DNA from: Pomacea canaliculata
Taxonomy: Eukaryota; Mollusca; Gastropoda; Architaenioglossa; Ampullariidae
Assembly: GCF_003073045.1 (NCBI RefSeq)
Contig: NC_037593.1
Coordinates: forward strand, 18,280,725 to 18,344,724
Length of the DNA: 64,000 bases
Reading direction: 5' to 3'
Positions within the stretch are counted from its first letter, which is position 1. Every line of letters begins with the position of its first letter. Shown piece by piece: positions 13,085 through 25,212 of the stretch. The notes under the pieces are model-generated. The model was not told the DNA's origin. It ran no database searches and worked only from the letters and a program-made list of their open reading frames with translations. A program made the position numbers and the translations under genes.

Positions 13085-16000
13085 TCAGTCAATCAGAAAA
13101 AACTCTTCATCTAGGTATGTTCCCTTTTGTGTTTGGTCATTATCCCGATGTGAGAACTGGTCCATTGGAAATGTTTCTGAACGACTGGTAGGTGGTCTGA
13201 AAACAAACAATAAAAAAAATTATTACTTTACTTTCTTTGACCATCTACTTGTTATACTAGTATAAATCAATGTTTATAATCAATTACAGCACAGCAGAAT
13301 TAGCGCCTTTGTTGAGTGCTGCTCCCTGGGTATGATCGTGGTCCATGTCATTGTGGCCAGAGTAAATAATGATTTCTCCTGATTTTAGTCTTGTCTGGCC
13401 ACTTCCATTCCCCCTGATTTCGCATAACCCAGAAACCCTGATATTGTATTTTCTCATTTCACTTGCCACTTCAGCTGGCTTGCACTTTCGTAGAGGGTTC
13501 TGATGTTCCAGGTCCCTATCCTGGTTTTTCCCTGATCGTCAGAACATGAGTCGGTGAGCCAGCTTCCCTAAGGCTTTCACCAGAAAGCATCATAAGCTCT
13601 TCTAGAGAGGAATTTTCCCAACCAGGCCCCTGTTGTGGTACTGTTGCAGTTTCTGTAACAGCTTTTTTTTTTTTTTTAACATAAGCGGGTTGTTAGCCCA
13701 AAGCAAAACCCACAACCTGGAGGACCAGGTGCAACATTTTAGTCTGGCCTCTACCCTGACAGACTTGTTTGGCTTGGTTAGACCTGCCAGGAGCACAAGG
13801 GTCCTGCCAAAATAGCTCTGTGGATTGATGAGGCACTCAAGCCACCACACCACTACAAGGTAAGTTGCATCAATTGGTGGTGGCTTTGATTTACATATGC
13901 AATAATTATTATTAAGGCATACAGCAGTTAGCGTATAACAGTTAGATGAGTACTAGTCACAAAAGCAAACATTTCTAGGAACTGCTATAAGGAAAACAAA
14001 ACATGGTGGTGGGTGCAGGGAAGAGCACTGAAATGTGTTTAGAGAGAAAGATCAAAATGATTCAAATGTTATACAGCTGCTATATATTTACTGACAGATG
14101 TACAGTTTTTGACACATTCAGGATGTTAGGTTTTGCATTCCTATTTTGAAGAGATATCATGGAAGTAACAGATAAATAACAAATTAAAATGCTTAGGAGC
14201 AAAACCGCTCATAGCCAAATGAATTACTGCCTCTGGTCAGCAGGGTTAGTGATCCTGGTTGTTAGGAACTCAACTGTACCCAGGTGCATCCATCCTCTAC
14301 CACTTTGTAAGGCTCTCTAAAACAAACTCTACAATCTTTTCACTCCACCACACCCCCACCCACCCCCACCCACCCCATGGAGATGCAGAGAAAGTTGATA
14401 AGGCATCTGCATCAGGTTAAAAGAAAGAGTATTTACAAGGCAAACAGCTGACAAGAAAAGACTAAAAGCATGCTCTTAACCTAAGTGGCTGGCAGATATG
14501 CTAAAGTATCTAAAATGCAGACTAGTAACACACTTCAAGAAGAAGACCATCATTATTGTGCTACCTTACTTGTGAGGTGGTGGTGTACGACTAGGCCAGT
14601 AGATGTGCTGATCCCCAAAGCTGAATGTTTCATCACCAAGAAGAGTCTGGGCCCATGATTTATTATTGTAGGGTGCTTGTGTTCCCCCAAGCTCTGCAGG
14701 TAAAGCCTCCTTGCGGACTTGTTGATGAAGGGTTGTTAGATTGATGCCATGCATGATGATCTAAATAATAAAAAACAGCAGTGGTGTAATACCTCTTGGA
14801 AACTGCTTATCTTCCTCAAGAGCTTCATGTACATTACCATAAACATCACGCCTTGTGGATTTTTTTTATTATTGCCCACAAGTCTAACTCTACTGTGTAT
14901 AAAATAACATATTCATGTTATGTTCTACATATATATATTTAACATTCTGAGCATAATCCTTCCAAAAGGATAATCAGCACAAAGAGTGAAAAATAAATCA
15001 TCTTACAGAAGTATTGAAAGCTATGAGACTTGCTGGTTAGCCTGTTCAAATTTGGAGAAGAAGGTTGCTAGCACAAGGATGCCTGGCATGAGACTGAAAA
15101 GCACTTTCTGCCCAAAGAACTGCTAGGGTACCTGCTATGTTAGTTAAGGTACAAGGTGGTGAGGGAAGAGGATAATTCAAAAACTAGCAAAGCTGCCATT
15201 TAAACGAAATAATCACACCTAAGTCACTAGCCTCAACATTCCTATTTTACCAGTGGAGAGAAGAATAGCTATCAATCCAGCAATAAAAATAATGTGGCAA
15301 AGGAAATTCAAAAATGATGGTAAAGGAACTAGATAACAGGTGACTAACAAAGCAATACTTGAAAAATCAAAGAGATAAGAATAATAATAATAATAAATGT
15401 ATATAGCACATAATTAAATCATGCTAATGAAGGAGTGTACTTTCAGCACTTAAGACAAGTAGGAGGCATGGATAGAACATAAAGGATGGAAGGAGAAAGA
15501 ATTATGTGGACACATTATCAAAGAGAAACAGAAGACACGAAAAGGAATCAGGGTACAAACAGTAAGGATAAATAAATAAGATTAAGAAATACACAAAAGT
15601 ATATCTACGGCATAACGAATACAGATAAATATTAAAAGAAAAATCCCAGGTTAGAAAAAAGAAACAGTGCAATGTAACAGTTTGGCAACCATTACTGGAT
15701 GCCACCTCTGCAGACTTGGAAGGTCTTCTGGACCCAGCAGAAAGAAGAAAAAAACAAATGAAAAGGGGATCCACCTACAGTAACCAACACCTGTGGCATA
15801 GCAGCAACCATCTCCCCACACTTGCTCTACTCCCTTAACCCCTCACCCCTTTTATTCTTTCCCCCCATATACCCTAGGTCCCCATTCCCCTGTATACCCC
15901 AGGTCACCATTCCCCCATAGTCTAACAGCCTTGACAAGAAGATAAATATGAGAGTACAGCAATGGTTGTCCACTTACAGTTTGTCCACTTACAGTTTGCT

Positions 16001-18355
16001 GGCCTTACAGCATCTTGGGGAAGAGTGGGGGGGGATTAACTGATTAGAAGAAAATGCAATCACTAACATTTCACACACAATAACTGAAAGGTTATATGAG
16101 TACTTACACCTTTTAATAGCTAGTAGGTTGTAGTACCTTTACTTTTTCAAATGGAAAGATACAAATCAAAACAAGAAATATAAACCTTGTTGCGATTTTT
16201 TTCTTTCAAAAAGGGTCTCAGCATTTTAAAGATGGCCTCAATATACCACGGCTGGTTGACAAAATGAATAGCAGTAAACCTTGCAGGAAAGCAGTCCTGA
16301 AATAAATGTATACCAGCTCAGTTAAAAAAAATTGTTCTTAAAACTTTGAGTACATTTCTTCAAAAGAAAAAAACTTGAATTTTCTAAATACAAAAAAAGC
16401 AGTAAATGACATAACCACCCTACTGAGGATATGATTTATTACAGGTTTGCAAAACCTAACCTCTAAAACTTCTTCTGTAAGTTTTATTTTTCAACAGTGT
16501 TATTTTGTAGTAAACATTCAATGAGAAGGGAAAGATGTTTGGTACTGGACCACAAAAAGTAACTGGAAAAGTGAACTTCTACAAAACCCTTGTACCACAC
16601 TGTCTCTGAAGCTCACAAAATTCATAAACAGAAAAAGTCATATACTTTTTGCAGAATGTTTGTTCAGCGTTCAGCTCTATGACTTTGCTTAAACTGTCTC
16701 CAAACACGACAATAAATTTTTCAATTCTCCACATAGAAGCAATAGTTAATGCTTTCTAAAAATTTTAGAGGCTTTTGTGATATTGAATGCAGAGTAGTCA
16801 GAATTTTTTTAATTACCTGAAGAAAAATATACGCAACCATTCACAGCTATGCATACACACTAATACACCTAGATTCCTTACCTGTAAACCTTCAATCATG
16901 AGTTTTAAAATTCGAGGGTTCAGCCATGATGACTGCTTGAAAGTGAATTCACTCCAATCAACAATCACAAGAAATCCATTGATCTGTGTTGACTCATCGT
17001 CAATAAGTTTCTCGAGTGTCAGCAAAATTGCACGATATATTGCTGCCAGTCCATAGCGAGTATTGTCCCAGTTTGCAGAATACAAGACAATAATTCGACG
17101 TCCTCGATGATCTGTTCCTGGTAAAACACCAGGCAAACCATCTAAAAGAGCATCTTTGATTCCTGGCTCTGAAGCCTGAAATTTTTTGAAGAGATTCTTG
17201 TTTGTTTGACGATATTCAAAATAACGTGCAAAAAGTCGAAATGCCTCCTCAGAATTAAACTTACGAGCTCGAAGAAAACGCAGTAGGAAAGCATCATCAG
17301 AGCGCAAGAATTCTGCACAAACATTTTTTTTAAATATATAAAAACATGTACATCAAATGTTGTTGAAAGATGTTGAAATGTTAAGGCCTAAAATGGCTAT
17401 TTAAAATGAGATGCATACATGCTAAATAAAGCTTAAAAAGATTTCGTGTATCTCAAACAAATCATGAAAAAGAAGATTTAGAAGAATTCATGTTGTATTT
17501 TTTTCCTGAGTATCTCCTCACTCAAACTGTGCTCATGAGGCCAGTGAAGAGTCATAAAATCATGTCTTTCAAGTACTATGAGTATGAGATGATGAAAATA
17601 ACAAATGAAATTACAAATTTAAATAATAAAGCATGCAGCCATAAACAGTCCTATGGCTAGCTATGCCTTTACATTTTACACCAAAAAAATGAAACATAGT
17701 AAAAATGTTTACCACTTAAACAGAGAAAAGGCTTTTTTAAATCCAAGGAACATACTTTTAAAACAATAGAAATAAAACATTGTATCAGACTTCAATATTA
17801 AGATGGCTTATATTAAGGAAGCCAACATACAAATAGTATGTTGCACATAAAAGTGAAGCACGTTTTAAACATGTCCATTAGTGGGTTTACAGATGGTTTT
17901 CTTTCACTGACATCAATAGGTTAAAATTGTATACTTCAATATTTATACAAAATAAAACATGATATGCAATACAATTAGCCTTGGGTCTTTACTTCATCAT
18001 ATTGACAGATATTGTATCAGTGAACGAAAGATGGTATGTTGACTTCCTAGCAATAGAATGCCAAAAATACACAGGGTCTCCTGGTGAAGGACATGGATTC
18101 CATATGCTTTCTATGGGACCTATATGTTTTTGGCATTCTGTGCTGCTATGGCTTTAATTAAAAGTTAGAGCCAGTGTGTCAATATTACAATGGAATATCA
18201 ACAAAAGGAGATATTCACTTACCAATGTCTGGTCTTGAAGCCATCTGAGATCGAACTGCTGCTAGTGCAGCAGGCATGTTTTCAGGAATTTCATTCAGTT
18301 CTGCTCGAGCTCTAGCAGCAAGTGGTTCTGCAATTCCCCAGCCATATTCTGCCAT
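13085..18355 (-). CDS. CLVS: Clavesin-like CRAL-TRIO lipid-binding protein
   Basis: Five coding exons in gene order, 18355-18223, 17312-16882, 16296-16186, 14760-14570 and 13196-13085, join in phase into 325 residues, close to vertebrate clavesins. Residues about 30-90 form the CRAL-TRIO N-terminal helical part ([18 protein letters not shown], ending YFEYRQTN). The lipid-binding CRAL-TRIO fold follows, with [66 protein letters not shown] and LPAELGG. The C-terminus ends DEEFFLID, an acidic/hydrophobic tail like that of clavesins. Family role: binds PtdIns(3,5)P2 on clathrin-coated vesicles and controls endosome/lysosome morphology in neurons. The ATG at 18355 (MAEYGWG) was chosen because the upstream frame is a CA-rich repeat and an AG acceptor sits just before it, so an untranslated 5' exon is likely. 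The tail exon matters: reading on at 14568 meets a stop, but a good GTAAGG donor there joins to the 13196 exon. Confidence 0.5.
13270..13870 (-). mobile_element. 5' end of an RTE-like LINE inside a clavesin intron
   Basis: On the minus strand the segment begins with a leader containing GGGCTAACAACCCGCTTATG, an A-run and CTGTTACAGAAACT, followed by a degraded start of the endonuclease domain ([30 protein letters not shown]). These are the signature blocks of the apurinic endonuclease of RTE-type LINEs. The same leader and domain start occur at 63541-64000, so both are copies of one family. This copy has several stops and frame changes and is cut off after about 60 residues, in the reverse of the usual 5' truncation. 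Confidence 0.5.
14340..14378. repeat. C-rich simple repeat (CCACC/CACCC) in clavesin intron
   Basis: A run of CCACCCC-type units in the last long intron of the clavesin-like gene. Only low-complexity sequence is seen; no regulatory claim is made. Confidence 0.5.
18048..18148. mobile_element. Hairpin (MITE-like) element in clavesin intron 1
   Basis: The left arm TAGCAATAGAATGCCAAAAA and the right arm TTTTTGGCATTCTGTGCTGC, followed by TA, are imperfect inverted complements around a 50-bp centre. The outer ends are TA, as for a Tc1/mariner-type target, but no longer duplication is clear. It has no coding capacity and lies in the first coding intron. Confidence 0.5.
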
Positions 18356-19593
18356 GGTCACTGGTGCCAAGATAGTAGGTGTATGTGTGCGTGCTTTCTT
18401 TGCACAGGCACACATACGCACACATGCACACACTCTCACACCCCTGTTTAGTTGCTGATATTGTAAGTCTGTTCACTCTCAGTTCATGAGGCTTTCTGCA
18501 ACATATTTATAAGGACAATTAATCAAATAATTATCAAATGTGTTTTCCACATGATACCCATAATATAAATATGTTTACAATCTTTTGCTCCATAGTGAAA
18601 AGATTTAAAATGATATCAATATGAAAATACTGATAATAAAAATATTTTTAAGTTTAAAATATTAAAATGATAAACAAAGTTTGTTTTTAAGTTGCTGGCA
18701 TCATGTAAACACAAATGAAGTAATGACAGTTGTAATATTAAATTGTGTTAGATCCAAACCAAAAAAAATTGCAATTTATCTAAAACAAACTTATTTAGAA
18801 CTATTACTGTATGTATGCTGTATTCTGGCTGCTTTCTTCTGCTCTAATATGTAGTTATCTGGCTCGTGTTACTCAGAGTTGGGTGTTGTTAGAAATGCTG
18901 TATTAGCTCTTTGTCATGTTGCTGATGGTCTCGAGGTTGCAATATGCTGAAGTACGTATGTTTTAGATGTTTGCATCAAATGAAAGAAAATTTTTAATCT
19001 GCTAAACTCTAGTAATTTTATAAAACACGCTGTAATATTTCATTATTTTGCGAATGCAATCGAGAGAGGGAGTAAATGAAGAATTCGCATCTCATTATCA
19101 ACAATGCGATAGGATAAAACTCTTTAAGCGAGTATACTGTAGAGATATGCATGACGAAATAACATGAAAAAAACAAATACCGCCTTCTGAATCAAACCCA
19201 CATGCACAACTCATATACCTGTACGTGTAATATTCCTCCAGTAATGACTGCGAAAAAAACACCCTGCAAGTTCTTCGGCTCGAGCAGACACCTAAGGGAG
19301 GAAATGCAAATCGCAGAATTTTATATAAAGAATGTTTTCGAATAGCTAAAGAAATCCAATCACCCATTGAAATCAATATATTTGAGATATTTAAGAGACT
19401 TTAATGTATACTTATTAAAATTCTTGAATTATAGTTTCTTAATAAAGTCATTCAGATTTAAGCATAATGACAGATCCCACAGGATGAGTAGCGCATTGAG
19501 TTGTGTCCCGTTACGAGATTCGCTCCCTTGGGGTCCTACAGCAGATTGTTGTGTGCAGTGTACCTGGTCACACAGACTTGACAGATCATAGAA
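18356..19593. other. Upstream region of the clavesin-like gene
   Basis: This must hold the untranslated first exon and promoter of the clavesin-like gene, which I cannot place. A CA/TG-rich patch at 18379-18440 abuts the first coding exon. No other coding frame is supported. Confidence 0.5.
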
Positions 19594-19895
19594 CAGTGGT
19601 TCTTAACCTTTTTTGAGGTACCGAACCCACAAGTTTCATGTGCACATTCACCGAACCCTTCTTTAGTGTCATCACGAATTGCGGGTGTGTCTTGACCTCC
19701 GTGGCGGAGGCTCCGCCGAACCCCTGAGACCGACTCACCAAAAACGGGCAAACGGGTGTCAGTTTAAAAAAAACAATATATCATACAGATTTAAAGAAAT
19801 CCCTTTCTTAAGCTTAATTAATTGTTCTCCTCGCTGCGTCCAAATAGCGGGGACCGTACCATATCTTTGATGCGTGCACCGGTTGGCCAACACTG
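19594..19895. mobile_element. hAT-like non-autonomous element (tentative)
   Basis: The left end CAGTGGTTCTTAACC is a typical hAT terminal repeat. The right end, read on the minus strand, is CAGTGTTGGCCAACC, sharing CAGTG and AACC but differing in the middle. The body contains CCGAACCC twice. No matching 8-bp target duplication is visible, so the true right boundary is uncertain. Confidence 0.5.
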
Positions 19896-22412
19896 GGACC
19901 AAGCTATAGAAATTAATGCTCTAGCCATAAGAAGACTGTAATTGATTCTGTTTTTCTCTTCTCACTAACGAGCTGAGAAAGGATTTACACAGGTATCCAA
20001 AAGAGCATTGAACTGTAAGGTATTCGAGTTTACTTACCAAACTTGTTATTTACAAGCAGAGCACGTGTATGCAGAGATATTTCAAACATGGTAGATTGAT
20101 ACCTCCATTTGTTCATATTTAATGTCCCCTAGACCGATGGTAATCGGGTAGGAGTACTGATCAACTCCCAGGGGCCATTACTAAGGCAATAGTAAGTCTT
20201 TTCCCCAGGGCAAAATGGGGAACTCAAAGCGTTTTATTTTTGTAATTACAATGTGATGCTACACCCCTGGGACACTATTTTATATTTCTGTACCCCAGTT
20301 CATCTTTGCCACCGATTTGTAACTAAGGGCAATATAACATCTGTGGGTCTGAAAGTCACTTTATGTAACTTTGGAAACAAAAAGACGCTTGTCCCTGAGT
20401 TCTCCATGTTGCCCAGGGCAACAACTTACCCTCGTTTCATGACTACGGACCTAGGAAAAATAGTACAAATTTTATTATGTATTTATTTTGTGAACGTTAG
20501 ACAAGCGCCTGCCAGACTGCGACGCACGTGTTTCCACGTGATCTGTTTACTCTATACGTGATCGTTATTTGCACAATACTTTTCATATAAAGTAACTAAC
20601 AACAATGTGACTATAATTATGAAGGGAGCGCAGGGCAGGACACAAGTATAGATAAATACACATGCAATAGCCACCATCACAGAATACAGGAGGAATGATA
20701 GAACACATTTAGTGTTAGTTACATAGTAATTAACTCGGTAAGTATATCATTATTGGCAGATAATCGAGTCTCAAATTTAATACCGCACATGTCATTCCCA
20801 TTATGACAATAGAGTAATGCTCGGGTGGGGGAGGGCTATTTGGAACGGTGATTTAATAATTAAAAGAACTCGATCTTTATTAATTTTTCATTAATAAGAA
20901 AGAGTAGGTTCAATCTGTAAGTGTCGTTTACCTGCGCATTTTTAAAAATTATTTTTTCTGCTTGATGACGTCTAAGAATACTAAAAAACAAAACTTTTAA
21001 TACCAGCAGGCTGCCGGGTACTGACCTCTTGAAATGCTAGATTATCTAAAACTGCTGATGTAACAAAAGATACAGGTGACAGAACAACAAGCCTTCATGG
21101 CACTACAGTCGACAGATCATCCGATATAACAAAAGCAGCTTGCTTCTGAACTAGACGAGACCCCTAAGTTATTTTTTCCCCTTGGTGTGCGGATGTTGAG
21201 AATGCAGAATTGCCTTTACATCGTGTTTTTACATAATGAGACAGAATTTATAGGCACTTTGCATTTGCGAGATTTGCTCAGAGATAGTGGGCGCCGTGTG
21301 ATGGTTTGATAAACCTTTTCAAATCTCTTTATCAGCAGGGAATAAAAAGATACTTAATTAGCATTCCTCTCTCTCTCTCTTCCCTTGAAACAAAGATTAG
21401 ACGAAGAACTAGAAATGATAGTGGATGAATAGGTGTACGTTTTTATTCTCTCTCGAAAATTGGGGCTAACGGGAATTGATCTGTGAAGATGTGGAGGTGA
21501 ATGTGTTTAAGGAAGGCAGAGACAGAATGATGGGTCAGGGTGGGTATAGGGGTGGGAGGGAAGTACAAGGTATAGGGTGTGCAAGTGGATGGGACAACTT
21601 ACACTCTTTTTCTAATATGTCTCTTTTGTATAATTATATTATACTTCGGCAGCTTTTTAATGAATGTCATAGCATATTACAGCAGATTTTCTGGTTCCGA
21701 GAAAAGTGAGATTTCTAACACCTCACTCCCTAACAACCTCAAAAGGGCATGGGACGACCTTTACTTTTACCTTAAATTACAACAATACAAATAACAGAGT
21801 GAAAGAGAAAGATATGCACGACCTCTCTTTTCGTCTCCTTTCCTTCGTTTTTCTACAGATCTTGTAAGAATAATCAAATGATGGAAATCCTAATGGAAAT
21901 CTGTCAATTCTTTCATATGGCGATTTCAAAGTTCGGTTTCAGTTGTGATAAGACCCCTTCAGATGGGGCTGTAGTTGTTTGAATGTCTGCAACAAATATT
22001 ATCTTTAACCATGTGAAAAGTTGCCCAGCAACTTTCTCTTTCTCGCTTTGTGCGAGATGTAACTTGTAGTAAAATCGCCTGTCAAGTCTTACAGATAGAG
22101 AAGTTACGAAGAAGCTGGAACAGGTGAGACAAAGGTAAAGAGGAGACCGGCACAGTCACTGTCCAACGTCTTCACGTGAACGAAGGCAGGTGTCTGAGTG
22201 TCGCCCGACTCAGTATCAGTGAACATGCTGTGTGTCGTGTAGCAGCCAATAGGATGGCAGCTTTCGTCATCCATCAATCTTTTGAAAAGCCAATGGGGTA
22301 AACGTTTATCTATTATTAGCTTGATTTACACGATTCCTCCCCTACAGCCCGCCCCCTTTCCCCAATCCCACCTACCCTGACTCGTTAGCATTCTCATCAC
22401 GTGCATATCAGG
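19896..22412. other. Intergenic, no gene seen
   Basis: An open frame of about 100 codons at 20253-20561 has no recognisable domain, signal or splice partner. The part at 20150-20450 contains CCCAGGGGCCATTAC and CCCAGGGCAACAACT blocks that look like old repeat sequence. A CT microsatellite lies at 21366-21381. The last 200 bases should hold the lectin promoter. Confidence 0.5.
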
Positions 22413-22418
22413 TATAAA
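22413..22418 (+). promoter_or_regulatory. TATA box of the H-type lectin gene
   Basis: TATAAA lies 108 bases upstream of the ATG at 22521. A start site near 22440 would give an 80-base leader with no upstream ATG in frame. Confidence 0.5.
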
Positions 22419-22520
22419 TGTTGCGGTCCCCAGACAGTGTAAGTCGTGGCTAACGAGATCGCTGAAAGCATCTACTGCATCTCCACCAGCGACCTGACAA
22501 CCATCTTCGACCTGACCAAC

Positions 22521-24831
22521 ATGAAAGTTCTCGTTATCGCTGTTTTGGTGGCGGTAGCATCTGGAGGGTATGCTAGAAGAGTGAGGACATTTGGAAGACG
22601 TGACAGTCCCGTTAGGTACGGAGCAGGACAAACCTTCAAAGATGTAGTAGAGCTCTTGGAGGGTAAGTATACAAACAAATATAAAGTGATGTTGTATTTC
22701 AAGCAAGTTTAAAGTCGCTTGTTTTTGTTTGATCTGAAAACAAAATCGCACTAGAGAGAAAATATTAGTTTTGTCTTGTAACGCTATGAGCGATGAGTAC
22801 GAAAAATTTGGCAAATAAAATGGCCGCAGTCTTTAGCCAACATAACACAGCATGTTCGTGCGAACAATAGACGGAAAATGTGTGTGTGTGTGCGTGTGTG
22901 CGTGTGTTGCCTGTATGTATGTGTGTATGTGTCCTTCTATCGATGGACTCGTCTTCTTTGTCCCACCCACCTATCCACCCCACTGAGTTTCTTGTTTGTA
23001 GAAAGTTAATTCCTTTTAGCCAATAAAATTATTAGCTGTTGTTATCGTCTCCTAATAACACTCAGCTTACCTCAATTTTCTGTATCAAGAGTTGACTCGA
23101 GTCAAACAGGACCTGTACGAGGGCTTGGGTTCCTACGGAACTAATCTGAGGGTCAGCGAACAAAAGATTAACCGCATTTACCAGCGCGACATCCCAAGCA
23201 TCGTCCTCTCCAATAAACAGCAGGACGGGCTCATCACTCTGGCCAATGGGGAGGTAAGCTCCTAAGCTCGCTTACTACTCACCATTTCCAGTTTTATTTT
23301 CCTAACTTCCTCTCTACATTTTTCGTGTTCCACTCTCCCTCCCCGTTGTACAACAGTGTGGTTTTCTCTGTCACAGATCGACGACCTGTTAGCACAAGTC
23401 CGTTCCGCGCAAGACACAGCTGCGGCGACCCTGGTGACAGCAACTGAAACCTCCAACATCACGGAGGTCCTGGAGCAACAAGTATACGGCATCGCCTCCT
23501 GGAATGCAGAGCAAAGAGCCACCATCGACGGCATCAACATAACGGAGGTTACACAAGTCTTGCTGCAAGAGCTGAAGGACAGCATCTATCGTCTGAGGAC
23601 AACCCTGGCTGGCCTGGAAACCAGGACAAACACCGTTGATGTCTTCGTGCAAAGCAGACGATGTAAGTACAGGTGATCCTCACACAGAGAATTACTTGGA
23701 CGACAGTGTTAGCACACTGCGAACACCTCAGACACCCGAGCATAGGTGTTTGCAGTCTGTGAAAGACACTTAGGTATGAGACTGACCTACATGTACACTG
23801 CACTTTTTTCACCTGCATCCATGCTTTCACGAGTCCATCTTACACAAAAACATGAGCAAGTCTCTCATTTTATGATTTTGTCTTATCACCACCTTAGCTT
23901 TGTTCGGGAAATCTTTCGGTCTTCATTCTGCGTGTCTTTTAGAATGAACACTTCTTTGCTCTGTTAGGATCTGTGTGTGTGTGTGTGAAAACGAGTTAAC
24001 ATGCCATCTAGAATTAACAGTAGCTTTGGGGTTTGAGATAGGTTTAGGGTTAGGATTTAGGTTTGGGTTAGGGTTAGAATCAAGATTAAGATTTTCATGT
24101 AGGCTGTTATTTGGCATAGAATGATGGCCTGCATAAAACGATGGAAGTCAAAGGTTTGTTTGTCAGTATAAAAATAAATTCGTGGATAGGACGGAGGCAT
24201 AAGCTAACTGCCGCTAGCTATCTTTTCTATCTATACCACTACAGCTGAAGGTCTTGAGTATTGCAACGAAATGATGTTTATTCTCAATGTTGATTGTCTT
24301 ATTTCTGCAGGCGAGACCGGCTCTGTCCAGGTGTTTTTTGAATACGACAAAGACGAAGTAACAGTCCCCCAGACCTTCCTGTCAGCGTTTGACGAGAACC
24401 CAGAAGTCACCATTTCTCTGGACGGCTTCGCCGACAGTATCGATGACAAAGGCGAGTATCAGAAAAATAGGTACGACAACGATGGCAAAAACAACTACGA
24501 CAACAACTACGGCAAAAACAACTACAAGGATGGCAAAATCAACTACGACAACAACTACGGCAAAAACAACTACGACAACAACTACGGCAAAAACAACTAC
24601 GACAACAACTACGGCAAAAACAACTTCGACAAGGATGGCAAAATCAAGAACGACGTCCGATACAACGAGAAAGATGAGCTGGGCATCCGGGTGTCGGCGG
24701 AGCAGATAACCACCAGTGGATTCAACGCTCGCTTTAAAGGTTTCAGCGAAGGTCGTTTCGAGAACAGAGTAGCCACTGCCCGCTGGACGGCCTGCCAGAA
24801 CCTCAGCGTACGTCCACCTAGGAACGCTTAG
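22521..24831 (+). CDS. Secreted coiled-coil H-type lectin with repeat-interrupted lectin domain
   Basis: Four exons, 22521-22662, 23090-23253, 23377-23662 and 24311-24831, join in phase into 370 residues. The ATG at 22521 starts a clear signal peptide (MKVLVIAVLVAVASGGYARR). Residues about 48-197 are helical/coiled coil with Asn-linked sites (NIT twice). Residue 198, a Cys made across the last junction, opens the H-type lectin domain: CETGSVQVFFEYDK, VTVPQTFLSAFDENPEVTIS, then after an insertion IRVSAEQITTSGFNARFKGF and VATARWTACQ. This follows the strand order of Helix pomatia agglutinin. Residues about 245-320 are an extra low-complexity block of YDNNYGKNN and KDGKINYDN units between the strands. 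Family role: trimeric or hexameric GalNAc-type sugar binding in snail albumen-gland fluid and innate defence. The Trp-His pair of the known sugar site appears as Phe-Ser, so specificity may differ. The gene looks intact, with polyadenylation signal 25207-25212. Confidence 0.5.
22879..22934 (+). repeat. TG/TATG microsatellite in lectin intron 1
   Basis: Alternating TGTGTGTG and GTATGTATGTGTG units inside the first intron of the lectin gene. Nothing else is visible in this intron. Confidence 0.5.
24029..24086 (+). repeat. Telomere-like GGTTAG/TTAGGG degenerate repeat
   Basis: Within lectin intron 3, units such as GGTTTAGGGTTAGGATTTAG and GGGTTAGGGTTAGAATC follow one another. They resemble TTAGGG telomeric repeats with interruptions. 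A short interstitial tract is the simplest reading. Confidence 0.5.
24466..24660 (+). repeat. In-frame 27-bp/21-bp coding tandem repeat
   Basis: Four near-identical 27-bp units encode YDNNYGKNN. They are interspersed with 21-bp relatives encoding versions of (Y/F)(K/D)KDGKI. All units preserve the reading frame. The array lies within the last lectin exon and accounts for the whole extra block in the lectin domain. Confidence 0.5.
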
Positions 24832-25206
24832 TTTCATTGAATTAATCGTTCTTTGTGGATTCCCTCCGAGCTTTGGACACTGGCCTGATATATATATACT
24901 TAGTATGTAGTGAAATTACAATAACGCCACGACTTCTTGATTTTGGAAAAATAAATCAAGAACTAAAAAGCAAAAGATGCTAGTCGGTGGCTGTATCTTA
25001 AAGGATTGCGGTGTGTGCGCATTTTGTACATAGACTGAAGAACGTATTTATTCGCATTTCTCTCGCTGTACAGGCAGTACTATTATTCTTGAACATCGTC
25101 CTGTAAGACGGTGCTTTCATTCAAGTGTAAATCACGATGTCCAATATGTCTTCGCCTATTATGCTGTCAATTGTTTCTGATTTGTCCAAGAGATGCAAAA
25201 GGTGTA

Positions 25207-25212
25207 AATAAA
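25207..25212 (+). terminator. Polyadenylation signal of the lectin gene
   Basis: AATAAA about 375 bases after the lectin stop codon, the first well-placed signal downstream of the last exon. Confidence 0.5.

Noticed and set aside
20253-20561. 102-codon plus-strand frame
   Set aside because: It has no domain or splice support and overlaps sequence that looks like old repeat DNA.
24382-24837. Minus-strand 151-codon hydrophobic frame opposite the lectin repeat
   Set aside because: It is the antisense of the YDNNYGKNN coding repeat; the valine-rich pattern is a by-product of the repeat.
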